Positions 12,901 through 24,800 of a stretch of DNA of 64,000 nucleotides are shown here, one piece after another. Below the pieces are notes generated by a model. The model did no database searches, was not told the origin of the DNA, and was given only the letters and a program-made list of their open reading frames with translations. Source of the stretch: Caenorhabditis remanei (lineage: Eukaryota > Nematoda > Chromadorea > Rhabditida > Rhabditidae); assembly GCF_010183535.1 (NCBI RefSeq), contig NC_071328.1:1426001-1490000 (forward strand), given 5' to 3'. Position numbers and translations under genes: made by a program. The first letter of the stretch is position 1; every line of letters starts with the position of its first letter.

Positions 12901-14800
12901 GGCGAGTAACTCGCGTCAAACTCAATATTATGAGCTGAAAAATATACCAAAATGTAGATCTCGACGAGTTCTATGTCCGCACGATATTTCAAAGTCAACC
13001 TATGCAAACGCGCTTTGTTGAGACTACAATTTTGGTCATATTATTTGACGCCTAAATTTCACTTTTTTAATATTTTTTGTTCTTTCAAAAAATTGGCCTT
13101 TCTCGGTTATATTTCTCCTTAAAACTATTTAGAACAAAAAAATTTAGGTAAGCTATTTTTCTCATAGTTGTCAAGGCCCGGTAGAAAATTTTCAAGGCCC
13201 GGCTTCAAAAAATGACCTTTTTTTTCGAAATTTTTTCAATATTTTATCGAAAATGTGACCTTTTTTTTTACTATTTTTCAGATTTTCTTCTAATTCTGAA
13301 TCATAGTCGAAAATTACTTTTGCCCGGGCCGGGCCTTGCCAACTATGATTTTTCTCAAAAGTGCGCGTTTGGATAGGTTCACTTTGAATTATCGTGTGTC
13401 CATGACCTACTACGGCCCGGATGGCTATTCACTAATGTGCCGCGGGCCGGGAAAAAGTGCCAAAAAGCCATTCCAGACATAGAACTCGTCGAGATCTATA
13501 TTTTGGTATATTTTTCAGCTCATAATATTCATTTTGACGCGAGTTACGAGCCGGCCCGTTTCGGCCCGTTTCGGCCCGGTTTGCAAGTATGGGCGGGCTG
13601 GTCGGCAGGGATTGAAATGTGGATGTCTATTTTTCATGAATTTTTTGAAATTTCAGAGTAAAAGTGCTTAAATTACCAAACATTTACAGCTTTTGATTGA
13701 ATTCTAAACTCTTGAAAACTAGATCTCCTCGATGTACCTTAAGATTCACTGTACCGTATGATCTGATTTTTCATAGATGTAACCTTGGGCTATGGGCCTA
13801 TACAGCAGAGTTGCATGGAAGTGAAATTTTCTTATCCGGAAGTCGGAACTCGGAAGTCGGAAGTGAAAAAACGCCCGGAAGTCGGAAGTTGGAAGTCGGA
13901 AGTCGGAATTAGATTTTTTCTCAAACTTTCAAAAACTCCTAGAAAAAGTTCATAAAATTCGCGAAAATCAGTGAAAAATTAGTTTTTGGCTGAAGAACAT
14001 CCTATTTTCTGTCCTTTTAGACCATTTTTCCATGCATTTTTGCGAAATGCACTTTTCGAAAATTCCACAGTTATGGAATGACGGAAGTCGGAAGTCGGAA
14101 GTGATTTTTGTTATCCGGAAGTCGGAAGTATGAATGGAAAAAATGCCCGGAAGTCGGAAGTCGGAAGTCGGAATTCCATGCAACTCTGCTATACAGCTGT
14201 CGGCCAAGACATTATTATAGGTTTTTTTAAAATATAGAATCGGTGACATATTTCATGAATGACAATTCCAAAAAAGTAATCATTTGAGCGATCTCTCGAT
14301 TTTTTGAAAAAAGTTATCTAATTATTAGCTCGACACAGTTCCTACAACTGCGCTCCACCGAAATGCCTTTGAAAAATGTCTCTTTTTCTCTGAATCTCTC
14401 AATTTCGCACACAATTTTCTCGCGGTTTCGGTAGAGCGCGGTGCAGTTCTAATATTAAACAATAATTCGATATCTTCCGCTCATTTCTTATATAATCGGG
14501 TTCTTTTATCCTGAAGCTGTATGGATTTTATAATAAAACCGGAAATAACTTTTTTAATTTCAAAAAATCTTCCCACAAATGTTCTTCTTCAGAATTGTTC
14601 TAATAAACTGCAATATTTTTCTCTATAGTTAACAGCTTAATAATCAAATAGATTAGTTTTTTTGAGAATATTCTCTCAAAAATCTCTATTTTTATGTTTT
14701 TCAACAGTTTTTCTCAATTTTTCTCAATTTTTAATTAAAAAATACTCACCGCAATCCGAAAAACGTTTGTTGAATTCCTCGAAAATATCATTTTATCCAT
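6999..14800 (-). CDS. fecl-1: Ferrochelatase-like protein, catalytically degenerate
   Basis: Seven exons on the minus strand: 14750-14800, 12572-12729, 12304-12519, 10227-10333, 9924-10039, 8534-8857 and 6999-7157. They join in frame to 376 residues, similar in length to ferrochelatases. Family features are an N-terminal ELVLLHAGQPWNEF strand-loop, the MPLYPHYSTSNS segment (YPQYS in true enzymes) at the fourth exon, and the VVPITDVIETF segment near residue 303. Ferrochelatase inserts iron into protoporphyrin IX at the mitochondrial inner membrane. Here the SAH motif carrying the catalytic histidine reads AAP (Pro237), and the second histidine before the conserved glutamate (HIET in human) is Val307. 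Glu309 is kept. Chelatase activity is therefore unlikely, which fits the haem auxotrophy of nematodes and the known C. elegans ferrochelatase-like protein. The fourth donor (GTTAGT) was chosen because it alone keeps frame. The start is the first ATG after a possible leader acceptor; the symbol is by family resemblance. Confidence 0.82.
7226..7358. repeat. Half-copy of the AATGTTCCAGAC palindromic element
   Basis: This intronic segment repeats one arm of the elements at 11190-11689 and 26562-26896: GGCTCATATTCTATAAAGTA, then AACGCTTCACTGAACTGAGA. The second arm is missing. It lies in the last intron of the ferrochelatase-like gene. Confidence 0.6.
7534..7713. repeat. Hairpin with CTCCTCTCGGACAA-type end
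   Basis: An inverted repeat whose left end carries the block GTAGTCCTCTCGGACAAAAT and whose right end is cut short. The same end occurs at both ends of a hairpin at 9466-9609, at 32920-32945, and at both ends of a degraded element at about 50620-51027. It appears to define a further small palindromic family. Confidence 0.5.
7924..8222. mobile_element. hAT-like GGGCCG element, 8-bp TSD
   Basis: The ends read CAGACTTGTTACGGGCCGGG and its near-inverse ending TTGACAAGTCTG. The exact 8-bp duplication GTCTTATT flanks it (7916-7923 and 8223-8230). It sits in the last intron of the ferrochelatase-like gene and belongs to the same group as the elements at 4334, 12000, 12872, 13163, 37121 and 38640. 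Confidence 0.8.
8264..8517. mobile_element. 254-bp palindromic element with 6-bp flanking repeat
   Basis: The arms start CACGTAGAGTCCCGACTAAC and mirror each other around a TTCAACGTCAACGTTGAA centre near 8387. AATCCT flanks both sides (8258-8263 and 8518-8523). The right end lies only 16 bp from the splice donor of exon 6. The arm contains ATGCAGATGCGCTCTATTG, a block shared with the inner element at 12980-13396. Confidence 0.7.
9207..9866. repeat. ~660-bp near-perfect palindrome in a gene intron
   Basis: The arms of ~310 bp (about 9207-9525 and 9555-9866) are inverted copies. Paired blocks include GATGGAGCGCACTTTCATTC, ACTCAAAATGAGCTTTCGTG and GTGTACTCCTCTCGGACAAG. It fills most of the intron between exons 5 and 6 of the ferrochelatase-like gene, so the pre-mRNA can form a very long hairpin. 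It is probably a compound of two element types, because the inner 9466-9609 hairpin has its own recurring termini. Confidence 0.75.
11190..11689. repeat. ~500-bp palindromic element, AATGTTCCAGAC family
   Basis: The termini GGGAATGTTCCAGACGTAAT and its inverse bound arms carrying TTGGCTCATATTCTATAAAG, AACGCTTCACTGAACTGAGA and CACTTTTTTTCTGTGTAAT. It lies in the intron between exons 3 and 4 of the ferrochelatase-like gene. A second full copy is at about 26562-26896. No clean target duplication was found. Confidence 0.65.
12000..12205. mobile_element. hAT-like short element, 8-bp TSD
   Basis: The ends CATAGTTGTCAAGGCCCGGC and the inverse ending TTGACAACTATG are flanked by AATTATTC on both sides (11992-11999 and 12206-12213). 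The 206-bp body carries GGCCCGGGCC repeats at both ends and AT-rich DNA between. It lies in the intron between exons 3 and 4 of the ferrochelatase-like gene. Confidence 0.8.
12872..13591. mobile_element. hAT-like element interrupted by two further nested elements
   Basis: The outer element has ends TATACTTGCAAACCGGGCCG / CGGTTTGCAAGTATG and the exact duplication GGCGGGCT (12864-12871 and 13592-13599). Its body matches the elements at 4334 and 37121 but is broken at the GTTCTATGTCC / TGACCTACTACGG point by a second palindrome (12980-13396, ends CACGAT...ATCGTG, flanked by TGTCC). That one is itself broken by a third (13163-13347). It lies in intron 1 of the ferrochelatase-like gene. Confidence 0.75.
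13163..13347. mobile_element. Innermost nested hAT-like element, 8-bp TSD
   Basis: The ends CATAGTTGTCAAGGCCCGG and CCTTGCCAACTATG are flanked by ATTTTTCT on both sides (13155-13162 and 13348-13355). It is the same subfamily as 12000-12205. Its position inside the element at 12980-13396 makes it the youngest of the three insertions. Confidence 0.8.
13806..14188. mobile_element. hAT-like element with GGAAGTC short tandem repeats
   Basis: The termini CAGAGTTGCATGGAAGTG and the inverse ending CATGCAACTCTG match the CAG-type ends common in hAT transposons. The exact 8-bp duplication CTATACAG flanks it (13798-13805 and 14189-14196). Both subterminal parts consist of 7-bp GGAAGTC tandem repeats, in inverted order. 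Related copies are at 22748-23113 and, degraded, at about 55855-55990. Confidence 0.85.
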
Positions 14801-14810
14801 AATTATTCCA

Positions 14811-14819
14811 TCTAAATAA
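14811..14819 (-). promoter_or_regulatory. Possible spliced-leader acceptor before the ferrochelatase-like gene
   Basis: On the minus strand TTATTTAG ends 11 bases before the ATG at 14800. Many Caenorhabditis genes receive a trans-spliced leader at such a site. A two-codon upstream frame (ATG GAA TAA) would be left in the short leader. No expression data are available here. Confidence 0.4.
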
Positions 14820-15803
14820 TATAATAACTTCAGTTTTAAACAAAAAGAGAAAAATCGGCGGAAGACGACGAGAGAGTACACGAAACGAGGAGAGTGGGCA
14901 GAGAAAAAGACAGAAAAAGAGAGAAATGTTGCGGGCGGTCGTTTGAGATCAACTTTTGTGTTGAATTGAAGAAAACGGATGGAAAATGGAGATTTTAAGC
15001 TGAAAATTATTTTTAAAAAATTGATAAAAATATCGAATTTTTCGAGTAGAAATTCAAAAAACTGTTTTTTTGGAAATTTATAAGTAAAATTAGCTATTTT
15101 AAGCTGAGAATAACGATTTTTAGAAATTTTTATGTCTAAAAATCTACTTTCGGTTGCATTTTTGATGCTAGACATTGTAAAAATCTGGAATTGATCTAAA
15201 AATAGTTTTTTCAGCCTTTTTTCTGAAATTTTGGTATTTTTTATGTGTTCTACGACATTTTAAATTGCAATTGCTATCCTTTTTCAACAAAAAATTCACT
15301 AATTTCCATCGAAAATTGCTGAAAATGAGCAAAAACTTCTCAAATTGATTAAAAAAAATAAAATAATAAATTTCAAAAAATTCTAGTTTCCCTCCATTTT
15401 TCGTGGTGTTCGGTGGAGCGCGTTTGCATTCTTTCAAGTTTTTTTCGCTTTTTTCCATCATTTTCCACCCAAAAACGTCCATAAAAATTCATTTTAAAAA
15501 TGAAATTCACATAAAACCTCGTGTTTCTCAGATGAATATAATATAAATAATAACAAATAAAGTGAAAACAGTGTTTAAAAGACATGGAAAGTCAGAAGAA
15601 ATGCTGGTTGAATACTCGCAATACATACAGTAAATATTAAAAATTGTGATTTAAAGAGAAGGAAAATAGTGTAGTAAATAAAGCTGGAAGAAAATTAAAA
15701 TTACAAAGAAAAGTGGGGTTTTGTGACCGCAATAATATAAATATAGAATCCGTGAGGTGTCACAGGGAGATACAAGAATTTTAAAAAATACATAAATTTA
15801 GAA

Positions 15804-18800
15804 TCATTTCTGGAATATTTTCGCCATATCGGCCACCGATCGTCGACTATTCGCATTCTCATCGTCATCGGTGCCTCCGGTAGCTGGGGGCGTGGTCGGG
15901 GAGCCGATGCCAACGAGACGAGTACGGGGTTCCGGTTTTGGCGGGAGTAGGGGTGGTGGCGCGCCTCCGGGTCCGATTCTGGAAGAGATTTGATGAATTT
16001 TGAGGGGAAAAAACTGAAAAAATCGCAAAAAATCTCATACATTATCAAAAAACGCGAATTTTCTGTCCAAAAAATGCTGAAAATGTGATCATGGCCGAAC
16101 TTTTTCTGTTTGGATTTCTAGGCCAGCGGTCTCAAGAACTTTTAGCTTGAAGTCGCTGGCCTAGAAACCCAAAACAGAAAAAGTTCGGCCACGATCACAC
16201 TTTCAGCATTTTTAATTGAAAATTTCAAAAAAAAAAACGCGAAAAACTTTGCGTTTTTCGCGGTTTTCGGAAAAAGTCGATATTTTTGCCGTTTTTTGAG
16301 CGGAAAACGTAAAAAACCGAGATTTTTGCATTTGAAAATACATTTTTTAAAAACTTGATTTTTCACTATTTTGTTTGAAAAAGTATGAAAATCGAGTCTA
16401 ACCACTGAAAAATCCAAAAAAAAAAAACATTTTTTGTGCCAAAAACGCGAATTTTCAGTCGGAAAAATGCTGAAGGTGTGATCTGTTTACTGTTTGGGTT
16501 TCTAGGCCAGCGGTCTTTTCGTTTGAAATCGCTGGCCGAGAATTCCAAAAAACTAAAGTTCGGCCAACACGAATCAATGTGTCATTTTCTGGCGGAAAAT
16601 TTGCGACTTGCGCATCTATTTAGGGTAGAATTTAGTGTGTTGTCGCCAAGAACCATTCGAAAATTCCAAAAAGTGCTGGCCGAACTTTTCTGTTCGGGTT
16701 TCTAGGCCAGCGGTCTCAAGTCCGAAGAAACAGTGAAGAACTTCCCGCCTTGAGATCGCTGGCCTAAAAATTCGAATAGTAAAAGTTTGGCCATCATTGC
16801 CGAGCATTTTCCGGACTGAAACTTTGCATTTTTGGAATTGTCGAATATCAAAAACAATTGAAAATTCTAAAAATGCAAAGATTCAGTCCGAAAAATGGCT
16901 CGGCAGTGATAGCCGAACTTTTTCTGTTCGGGTTTCAAGGCCAGCCGTCTCAAGTCGGAAGTAAGCGATCGCTGGCCTAAAAACCGAAAGTTCGGCCATC
17001 GCATTTTTCGAATTTTTTAAGATTCACGCCTACCTATTCCTCTGCGGAAGCGGTGGTGGCGGCGAGTCGCTCGCCGCATCCAACACCTTATGCACCATCG
17101 TCGGCGACGCCTCGCCGCCACGTGGCGAAAACTCGGGTGGCGTCCGATCGGCAGACGGTCTAAGGTGAACTTGCGAGAGGACCGACGTGTCCGGTATCAT
17201 TGCGATACGTCCGATGACAGGGGGCGCCCGTTTAGGCTCCTCCTCATCCTCTTCAATCAGATCCTCCATGTCATCGGTTCCTCCTCCTCCACTCGATTTA
17301 CTCGTCATCATCACATCATCGCCATTCGAAAGGATGGTGGTGGCGGCTCCGCCCCTTTTCCTGGGTCTCGCCTTCTGAAGATGCGAGAGCCCGGATGGTT
17401 TGGGTGGGAGGTCCAGGTTGACTCCCTGCTCACTCCCACCACCAATAGTCTCAGAAGACGTCGTAGAAGACGTAAGGTCTCCAATGATACTTCTGGGTCT
17501 ATGCCCCGCCCGTTTCGGTGTAAACGGCGAAGACATGGCTGGTGAGCCGGTGCCAACGGAAGAAGTTCTCCCAAGGCTACACGCGTCGCCAGATCCTCCG
17601 ATCGACGTCCGCGAGAGCTCCGACTCAACGTGCTCACACATTTCCCGCCACTTCCACTCGCTGAACACATGTTTGACCTGTTCGGTGGCGACCTCTGTGA
17701 GACGTGCGACGGCGAGCTGTTCGGCTCTTCGTGACGTGGCGTTCAAGTCACCGCCGATGGTACGTGAGATGTTCTCAGCTATGAGACGCCCACCTTCCGT
17801 TTGGAATTTCGCAACGAATTCTTCGATTATTTCCGACATTTTCGGAGGGAATGGCTCCTGACCATAGGTTGATATAGAGTCCACAATTCCCCCTACTATA
17901 TCATCACTAGCCTTCTCCATAGCCAGAAGGACACCTCCTGCAAACATTCGTTTGCAGTTCGCCTCATCCGCACCGATTGCAGTTCGGTTGCGATACAGAC
18001 AATTCTGAATCTGACTCAACGCCGCGGTCGCACGACTTCTCTCCTGTCGTTGGAGACAATCGAACGCGTCTTGTACGGGATACGGGAAATGAGTCAACGT
18101 ATGGTTCATTTTCATTGAGGTGGCCAAGTCGACGAATCCATCCGCACCGATGTGGTTGTTATCGATGGAAACCGATCGGAGGGATACATTCACTTGAAGC
18201 GCTTTGGATAGGATACGGGCGCCAAAGTTGCCAATCTCATTTCCACTGATATCAAGGGATTTCAGAGTGGTTGTGGCACCCAGGGTGTTAAGAAGGACAC
18301 TCAAATAGGCGCCAAGTCGTGCCTCCGACAAATTCAACTCTTCCAGACACCCCTCTTCACTATACAACTTCACTACGTCCAGTAGAATCTTGTTGATAAC
18401 ATGAGCTTGCTTATTGTTCTTTTTCAACCCATTCATATTAGCTCCTCCTATATCAAGTCGTCGGAGGCAGGTGACCATCATAAGACTCTGAAGGACGCCT
18501 TGTAAGTCTCCATCCAAATTGTTATCACGAAGACTAAGGGTCTCGCAACGAACTCCGCCGATGCACGCGTCGAGAACATTCGCGGATCCTTTCTCACAAG
18601 TGGAGTCTAGATCCAAACGGAACGGTTGCAACTGTTGATTCGATGCCAGACCGAGCAAAACCGCTTTGAGATATTCGGATGGCATTGAGGTGTTATTAAA
18701 GGAGATATGCGTCAGTTGAACGGCCATTGAGAAGTATTCCTTCGCTGTTTGCACACCTTCCGACTTCTTCCCACCGAGTGTACATCCGTTTAGAAGGAGT

Positions 18801-21800
18801 TTCTCGATTTGGAGACCACCGAATTTCAGCGAATTCCAGAGTTTATCCAGGTGGATTCCCGTGTCAGAGAGGTCGAGGACGCGGAGCGAGGTGCAGATTG
18901 AGACGAGGTTGATGATGCCGGAGATCTGAACGGAAAATTAGATAATTAATGTAACTTAAAATCCTAAAATCAAGCGATTATAGGCTCCACCCTTGAAAAT
19001 TGCGGAATTTGTTTGGTGGAGCGCACTTGCAACATGAAAAATTTCAAAAATCGAACGACTAGTTTTGTGGGCGGAGCCTAGGGGCGTTTCGAAACCGAGA
19101 CATTTGTCAAACGTTTTGATTTCCAAAATTTTCAAATCTGGTGTCGATTTACAAGCGTAAATCGACAGTTTTGTGAAAAAAATGAAGTTACCGTAAGAAT
19201 TTTCAAATTTTTTCGCTTTTCTAGTTGCCAAACGTCTCGGTTTTGAAACGTCCCAAAACCCGCTTAGGCTCCGCCCACAAAACTGGTAAGTAATCGCTCG
19301 ATTTTAACGATTTTCCGCTTTTTATTTTTGAAAATGTTCATGTTGCAAGTGCGCTCCACCGAACAAATTCGGAAATTTTCAAACTTACATCATCCTTAAT
19401 CGGATTCGACGATAGAATCAGTTCGGTCAACTGCATTCCGCCACTTTTACACGATGTCATTCCGCTGAAAATGTGGTTATTTTTGTGGAAATTTTCATTT
19501 GGTGGCCTAGAAATTGCAATTTCCAAAAACTCGGCCATCCGTTGACTAGTGTCGTTTTACGGCGTAAATCCACCCCAATGGCCGAATTTTTGCAAAAATC
19601 CAAATTTTTGAGGTTTTTTCACCGTAAAAACCATAATTTTTTCAATTTTTTCACTTAAAAATCGCGTAAAACTCACTTATAAAGTCCAGTACACAGCAAA
19701 TTAATCGATTTGTCCGTCAACTGACACTCGGCTACATTCACGTATTTTAACTGGTTGAGACGTGGCAACACCGACGAGAGAATCGTGAATCCCTTCTTAT
19801 CGTCTATGGGGTTTCTGGAGACGTCGAGATGCTCTAAGCACGCATTCTGATTATTGTGGAGAGCCGAAGCGAGGAGAGTCACAAAGTCTCTGGAAAGAAA
19901 GAAAATGGTGTGAAAATCGAATTTTTCCCAGTTTTTGATTGAAAAATTGCGTTTTTCTTATTAGCGGCCCACCCCTCTCTTACAACTGCGCCCCACCGCA
20001 AACGAGAGAGTATGGGTGAGAGACGCAGAGTTTTTTCACGCGCGAAACAGATTTTCACCATTTTTGATCTATTTTTGCATAATTTTCTCTCGGAAAATGG
20101 CAAATTTTCAATTAAAACTTGTGAAAATAGATCAAAAACGGTGAAAATCTGTTTCGCGCCAGAAAAAAAGAAAAAAACTCTGCGTCTCTCTTGCCGATAC
20201 TCTCTCTCGTTTACGGTGGAGCGCAGTTGTAACGAAATTGCTCCGAATAGTTTTTTGTGCTGAAAATTAAGTTTTTCATAGTTTCTGAACGGAAATCTCA
20301 AGCTTTTTCGAGCTGAAAATCTATTTTACAGGTGAACATTGAAATTTTCAACAAAAATTGGATAAAAATCAATTAAAAACGATGAAAATCGCCTATTTTA
20401 GTGGGCGGAGCGTATTTTTCTGATTTTTCTGAAAAATATGGTAAACATGATGAAACTGCAGTTTTTGAGTCAAAAATCCTTGAAAAATCCGTTTTTCAAA
20501 GTTTTCACTATGAAAAATGAGTGAAAATCTGAAAAATTTTAATAAAACACAGTCTCCCAGACTTCGAGTAAGAACTGCAAGGAAATTTTTGATCTACCCT
20601 CATGAAACGAAAAATTTGAGAAATTAGCAGGTCTAAAACTTTATTACTTTAATTTTTAGCGTAAAGCTCAAGGTCAGAAGTAAGAAAATTTCAGTTTTAT
20701 AATTATTCCGAGAGCATTATCCACCCATTCAATCCAAAAAATCCTGGTTTCAGATATTATTTCAAGTCGAAAAGGCAATTTTTCATTTTGATTTCGGAAA
20801 AATCTACGGGATTTGTTCATTTCTCAACATTATCCAACGAATGATAGCTCAAATCGTGCTTCGGAGATTTTTACACATTTCGGTAGGACGGTTTTTCAAT
20901 TTGCTTATTAGTTTTCGAGAAAATAACAAAAAATTGAAAAAAATTCGGAATTTGATCGATTTCTCAAAAACTAACGAGCAAATTGAAAAACCGTCCTACA
21001 GAAATGTGTAAAAATCTCCGGAGCACGATTTGAGCTATCATTCGTTCTATAATGTTGAGAAATTAACAAATCCCGTAGATTTTTCCGAAATCAAAATGAA
21101 AATCGCCTTTTCGACTTGAAAAAGTATCTGAAACCAGGATTTTTTGGATTGAATGGGTGGATAATGCTCTCGGAATAATTATAAAACTGAAATTTTCTTA
21201 CTTCTGACCTTGAGCTTTACGCTAAAAATTAAAGTAATAAAGTTTTAGACCTGCTAATTTCTCAAATTTTTCGTTTCATGAGTGTAGATCAAAAATTTCT
21301 TTGCAGTTCTTACTCGAAGTCTGGGAGACTGTGTAAAATTCGATAAAATCCGTCAATTTTCGACAAAAATCGGCTTTTCTGCAATTTGTCGTAAGATCTG
21401 ATCAGTTATCGGCGTTTGCACACAATTGGAAGTACAGTAACCCGGCAATTTGAATTTTTGAGTGTTGGGGGTGAAAGTTTGTGAAAATTGAAAATTTCAG
21501 CTTCAAAATATGGAAAACATAAAACAAAATGCAGTTTTATGTCAAAAACACTTGAAAAATTCGATTATTGAGCTTTTTTGTGAAAAAATAGCTGAAAATC
21601 TGATTTTTCTAGTCTTTTTAACTCAAAAACTGCATTTTTTTATGTTTACCATATTTTGGACCTGAAATTTTCAATTTTCACAAACTTTCACCCCCAACAC
21701 TCAAAAAATTCAAATTGCCGGGTTACTGTTCTTCCAATTGTGTGCAAACACCGATAACTGATCAGATCTTACGACAAATTGCAGAAAAACCGATTTTTGT

Positions 21801-24800
21801 CGATAATTGACGGATTTTATCGAATTTTATTAAAATTTTTGAGATTTTCACTCATTTTTCATAGTAAAAACTTTAAAAATCGGATTTTTCAAGGATTTTT
21901 GACTCAAAAGCTGCAGTTTCATCATTTTTACCATATTTTCAGAAAAATCAGATAAAAATAGGCTCCGCCCACTAAAATAGGCAATTTTCATAGTTTTTTA
22001 TCGATTTTTATCCAATTTTTGAGATTTTCGACGGTTTTTTTTTAATTAAAAATGTCAATTTCATCGACATTTACTCACTTTGGCAGTGCACAACTCCTTA
22101 ATTGCAACTTTCTCAAATTATGTGATTTCCTAATGACACTCAGTATGACGTCGATAACTTCAGAAGACACACGAACACCGTCACAAATTAATCCCGTAAA
22201 ATACGAGGAGTACTGTAGAACACCGACGATCGGCAACAAATCTTTCGGCAATAAATGAGAGAAATCGTCAATTTTCAAATCTTTCAATTTATTCGCCGTG
22301 TATATTTTCTCGACATCCCACGAGACTTCTTCCCGGTACGGTTGATCGTAGAAATCGCACAAGGCGGCGTACGTTCGACGGAACGAGTGACATGGGCGGG
22401 GCGAAGCGGTGGGGAGGGTCGAGAATTCCGTGTACAGGAGGGCGGGGTTTACATCGATTGATGTGGGAAGGTAGGCGCCTGGAAATTAGAAAAAAAATTG
22501 AAAAAATTTCCGGAAAAAATCATTCAGAAACGGCGCTCTGATGACAAAATTTTTTTTTTTTTAAATTTTAAAGTTGAAAATCGAAATGATGGCCTAACTT
22601 TTGAAAAACCCTATTTAGCTCAAAAAGTTTCAAAAAGTGCGATTAGAGCGCACTTGCTATCATTTGTTCAGAAAAAGTGAAAAATCGCATAGCGCTCAAT
22701 GGAGCGCACTTTCATACAACGGAAAATGTTATATGTTGGCTCCAGAGCAGAGTTGCATGGAAGTGAACATTTCTTATCCGGAAGTCGGAAGTGAATTTTC
22801 TTATCCGGAAGTCGGAAGTGAAAAAACGGCGGAAGTCGGAAGTCGGAATTAGATTTTTTCGCAAATATTCAAAAACTTCAAGAGAAAAGTTCATAAAATT
22901 CGCGAAAATCAGTGAAAAATTAGTTTTTGGCTGAAGAAACGCCTATTTTCTGTCCTTTAAGACAATTTTCCTTGTATTTCTGCGAAATATACTTTTCGGA
23001 AATTCCACAATTATGGAATGACGGAAGTCGGAAGTAAAATTTTCAAAACGGAAGACGGAAGTCCGAAGTGAAAAAAGCCCGGAAGTCGGAAGTCGGAATT
23101 CCGCGCAACTCTGCAGCACATGTTCAATTGAATGAAAGTGCGCTCCATCGGGCTTTGCGATTTTTTTCTGTCCAAATGATAGCAAGTGCGCTCTAATAGC
23201 ACTTTTTGCACATTTTCTCATTTCGAAACTTTCAGTGTAGCTGATGCGTTTTTGTCAAAATTTCAAATCAATTTTGTCATTAGAGCGCCTTTTCTTTCAT
23301 AAATCCTCACCAAAATCTGGAAAATAATGTTTGATGGCTGAGAGCATTTGACGTGCCAAATGTGTTCCGGAGTGTACTGTACACTTCATATTTATCTTCT
23401 TTTTGTGAATTCCATCGTCCAAATGAATCACCACTTCGTCGTCACTGATGACGTGGATCGCTTTGATCGTCAACACGTGAAACGATTTCTCGATTTTCAG
23501 GGAGGACGTCGTTTTACCCATAAGTAGGAATATTCTGGAAGAGAGAAATGTTGGATCATGGCCTAGAAATTTGCAAATTTGGGAAACTCGGTCATGACCG
23601 AGTTCGGATTTCTCGGCCACCTCAAAATTTGAGAAACTCAGCCATGGCCTAGATTTCCAGCTTCCGGATTTCTAGGCCACGACAGGTTTTCATGAAAAAC
23701 ATGGTCATGGCCTAGTTTTCCCAAATTCGGATTCCTAGACCAGGACAGTTTTTCTTGAAAAACTCGACCACATGGCCTAGTTTTCCCAAATTCGGATTCT
23801 TAGGCCAGGACAGTTTTTCATTAAAAAACACGGCCATGGCCTAGTTTTCCCACTTTTGGATTTCTAGGCCACCTCAAGCATCAAAATTTGAGAAACTCAG
23901 CCATGGCCTAGATTTCCAGCTTCCGGATTTCTAGGCCACGACAGGTTTTCATGAAAAACATGGTCATGGCCTAGTTTTCCCAAATTCGGATTCCTAGGCC
24001 AGGACAGTTTTTCATGAAAAACTCGACCACATGGCCTAGGTTTTCCAAGTTCGGGATTCTAGGTCAGGGCAGTTTTTCTTGAAAAAACACGGCCATGACC
24101 TAGTTTTCCCACTTTTGGATTTCTAGGCCACCTCAAGCATCAAAATTTGGGAAACTCGGTCATGGGCTAGAGTTCCAGCTTCCGGATTTCTAGGCCAGGA
24201 CAGTTTTTCTTGAAAAACTCGACCACATGGCCTAGGTTTCCCAAATTCGGATTTCTAGGCCACGATAGGTTTTCAAGAAAAACAAGGCCATGGCCTAGGT
24301 TTCCAAAATTCGGGTTCCTAGGCCACGACAGTTTTTCTTGAAAAAAACTAGGTCATGGCCTAGGTTTCCCTAGAAAAACCTCTGTCTTACCTAAATTTGG
24401 AAATGATAAAAATGCGCGGCTCATATTTGTCTGCTTTGTGTGCCACGTCCACCTGTACAACGATACGAGAGTCGAAGAATTTGTTGCCGAGAATTTGTGA
24501 CGGTTTGTCTGAAAAAAATTATGAAAATTATTGGATTTTTAGTGTTTTTGAGACAGAAATTGCTTCAAATTCAGTCAATTTTCAGTCAAATGTCATTTTT
24601 ACAGTAATTTCGGGTGTTTCTGGCTGAAAATTGACGGATTTACAGCTAAAAATCCCCAAAGATAGCGCAAAATATGCGATTTTTACGGTAAACTCGATTT
24701 TGAACGATTCAGCAGTTTAGAGGCCGAAATTTCTAATTTTCAGTCAAGTTTCAGTCTAAAATGAATAAAAACCGTGTCTCCAGCCAATATGTCATTATGG

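Noticed and set aside
14735..15175. 146-residue minus-strand frame
   Set aside because: Only its last 51 coding bases (from 14800) belong to the ferrochelatase-like gene; the upstream part is AT-rich and has no independent support.
17090..17861. Plus-strand frames of 151 and 153 residues
   Set aside because: They are antisense shadows of the large crml-1 exon, produced by its GC-richer codons.
23541..24370. CRISPR-like repeat/spacer array
   Set aside because: The repeats are hairpin units in a spliced intron of an animal gene, with irregular spacing and higher-order duplication.
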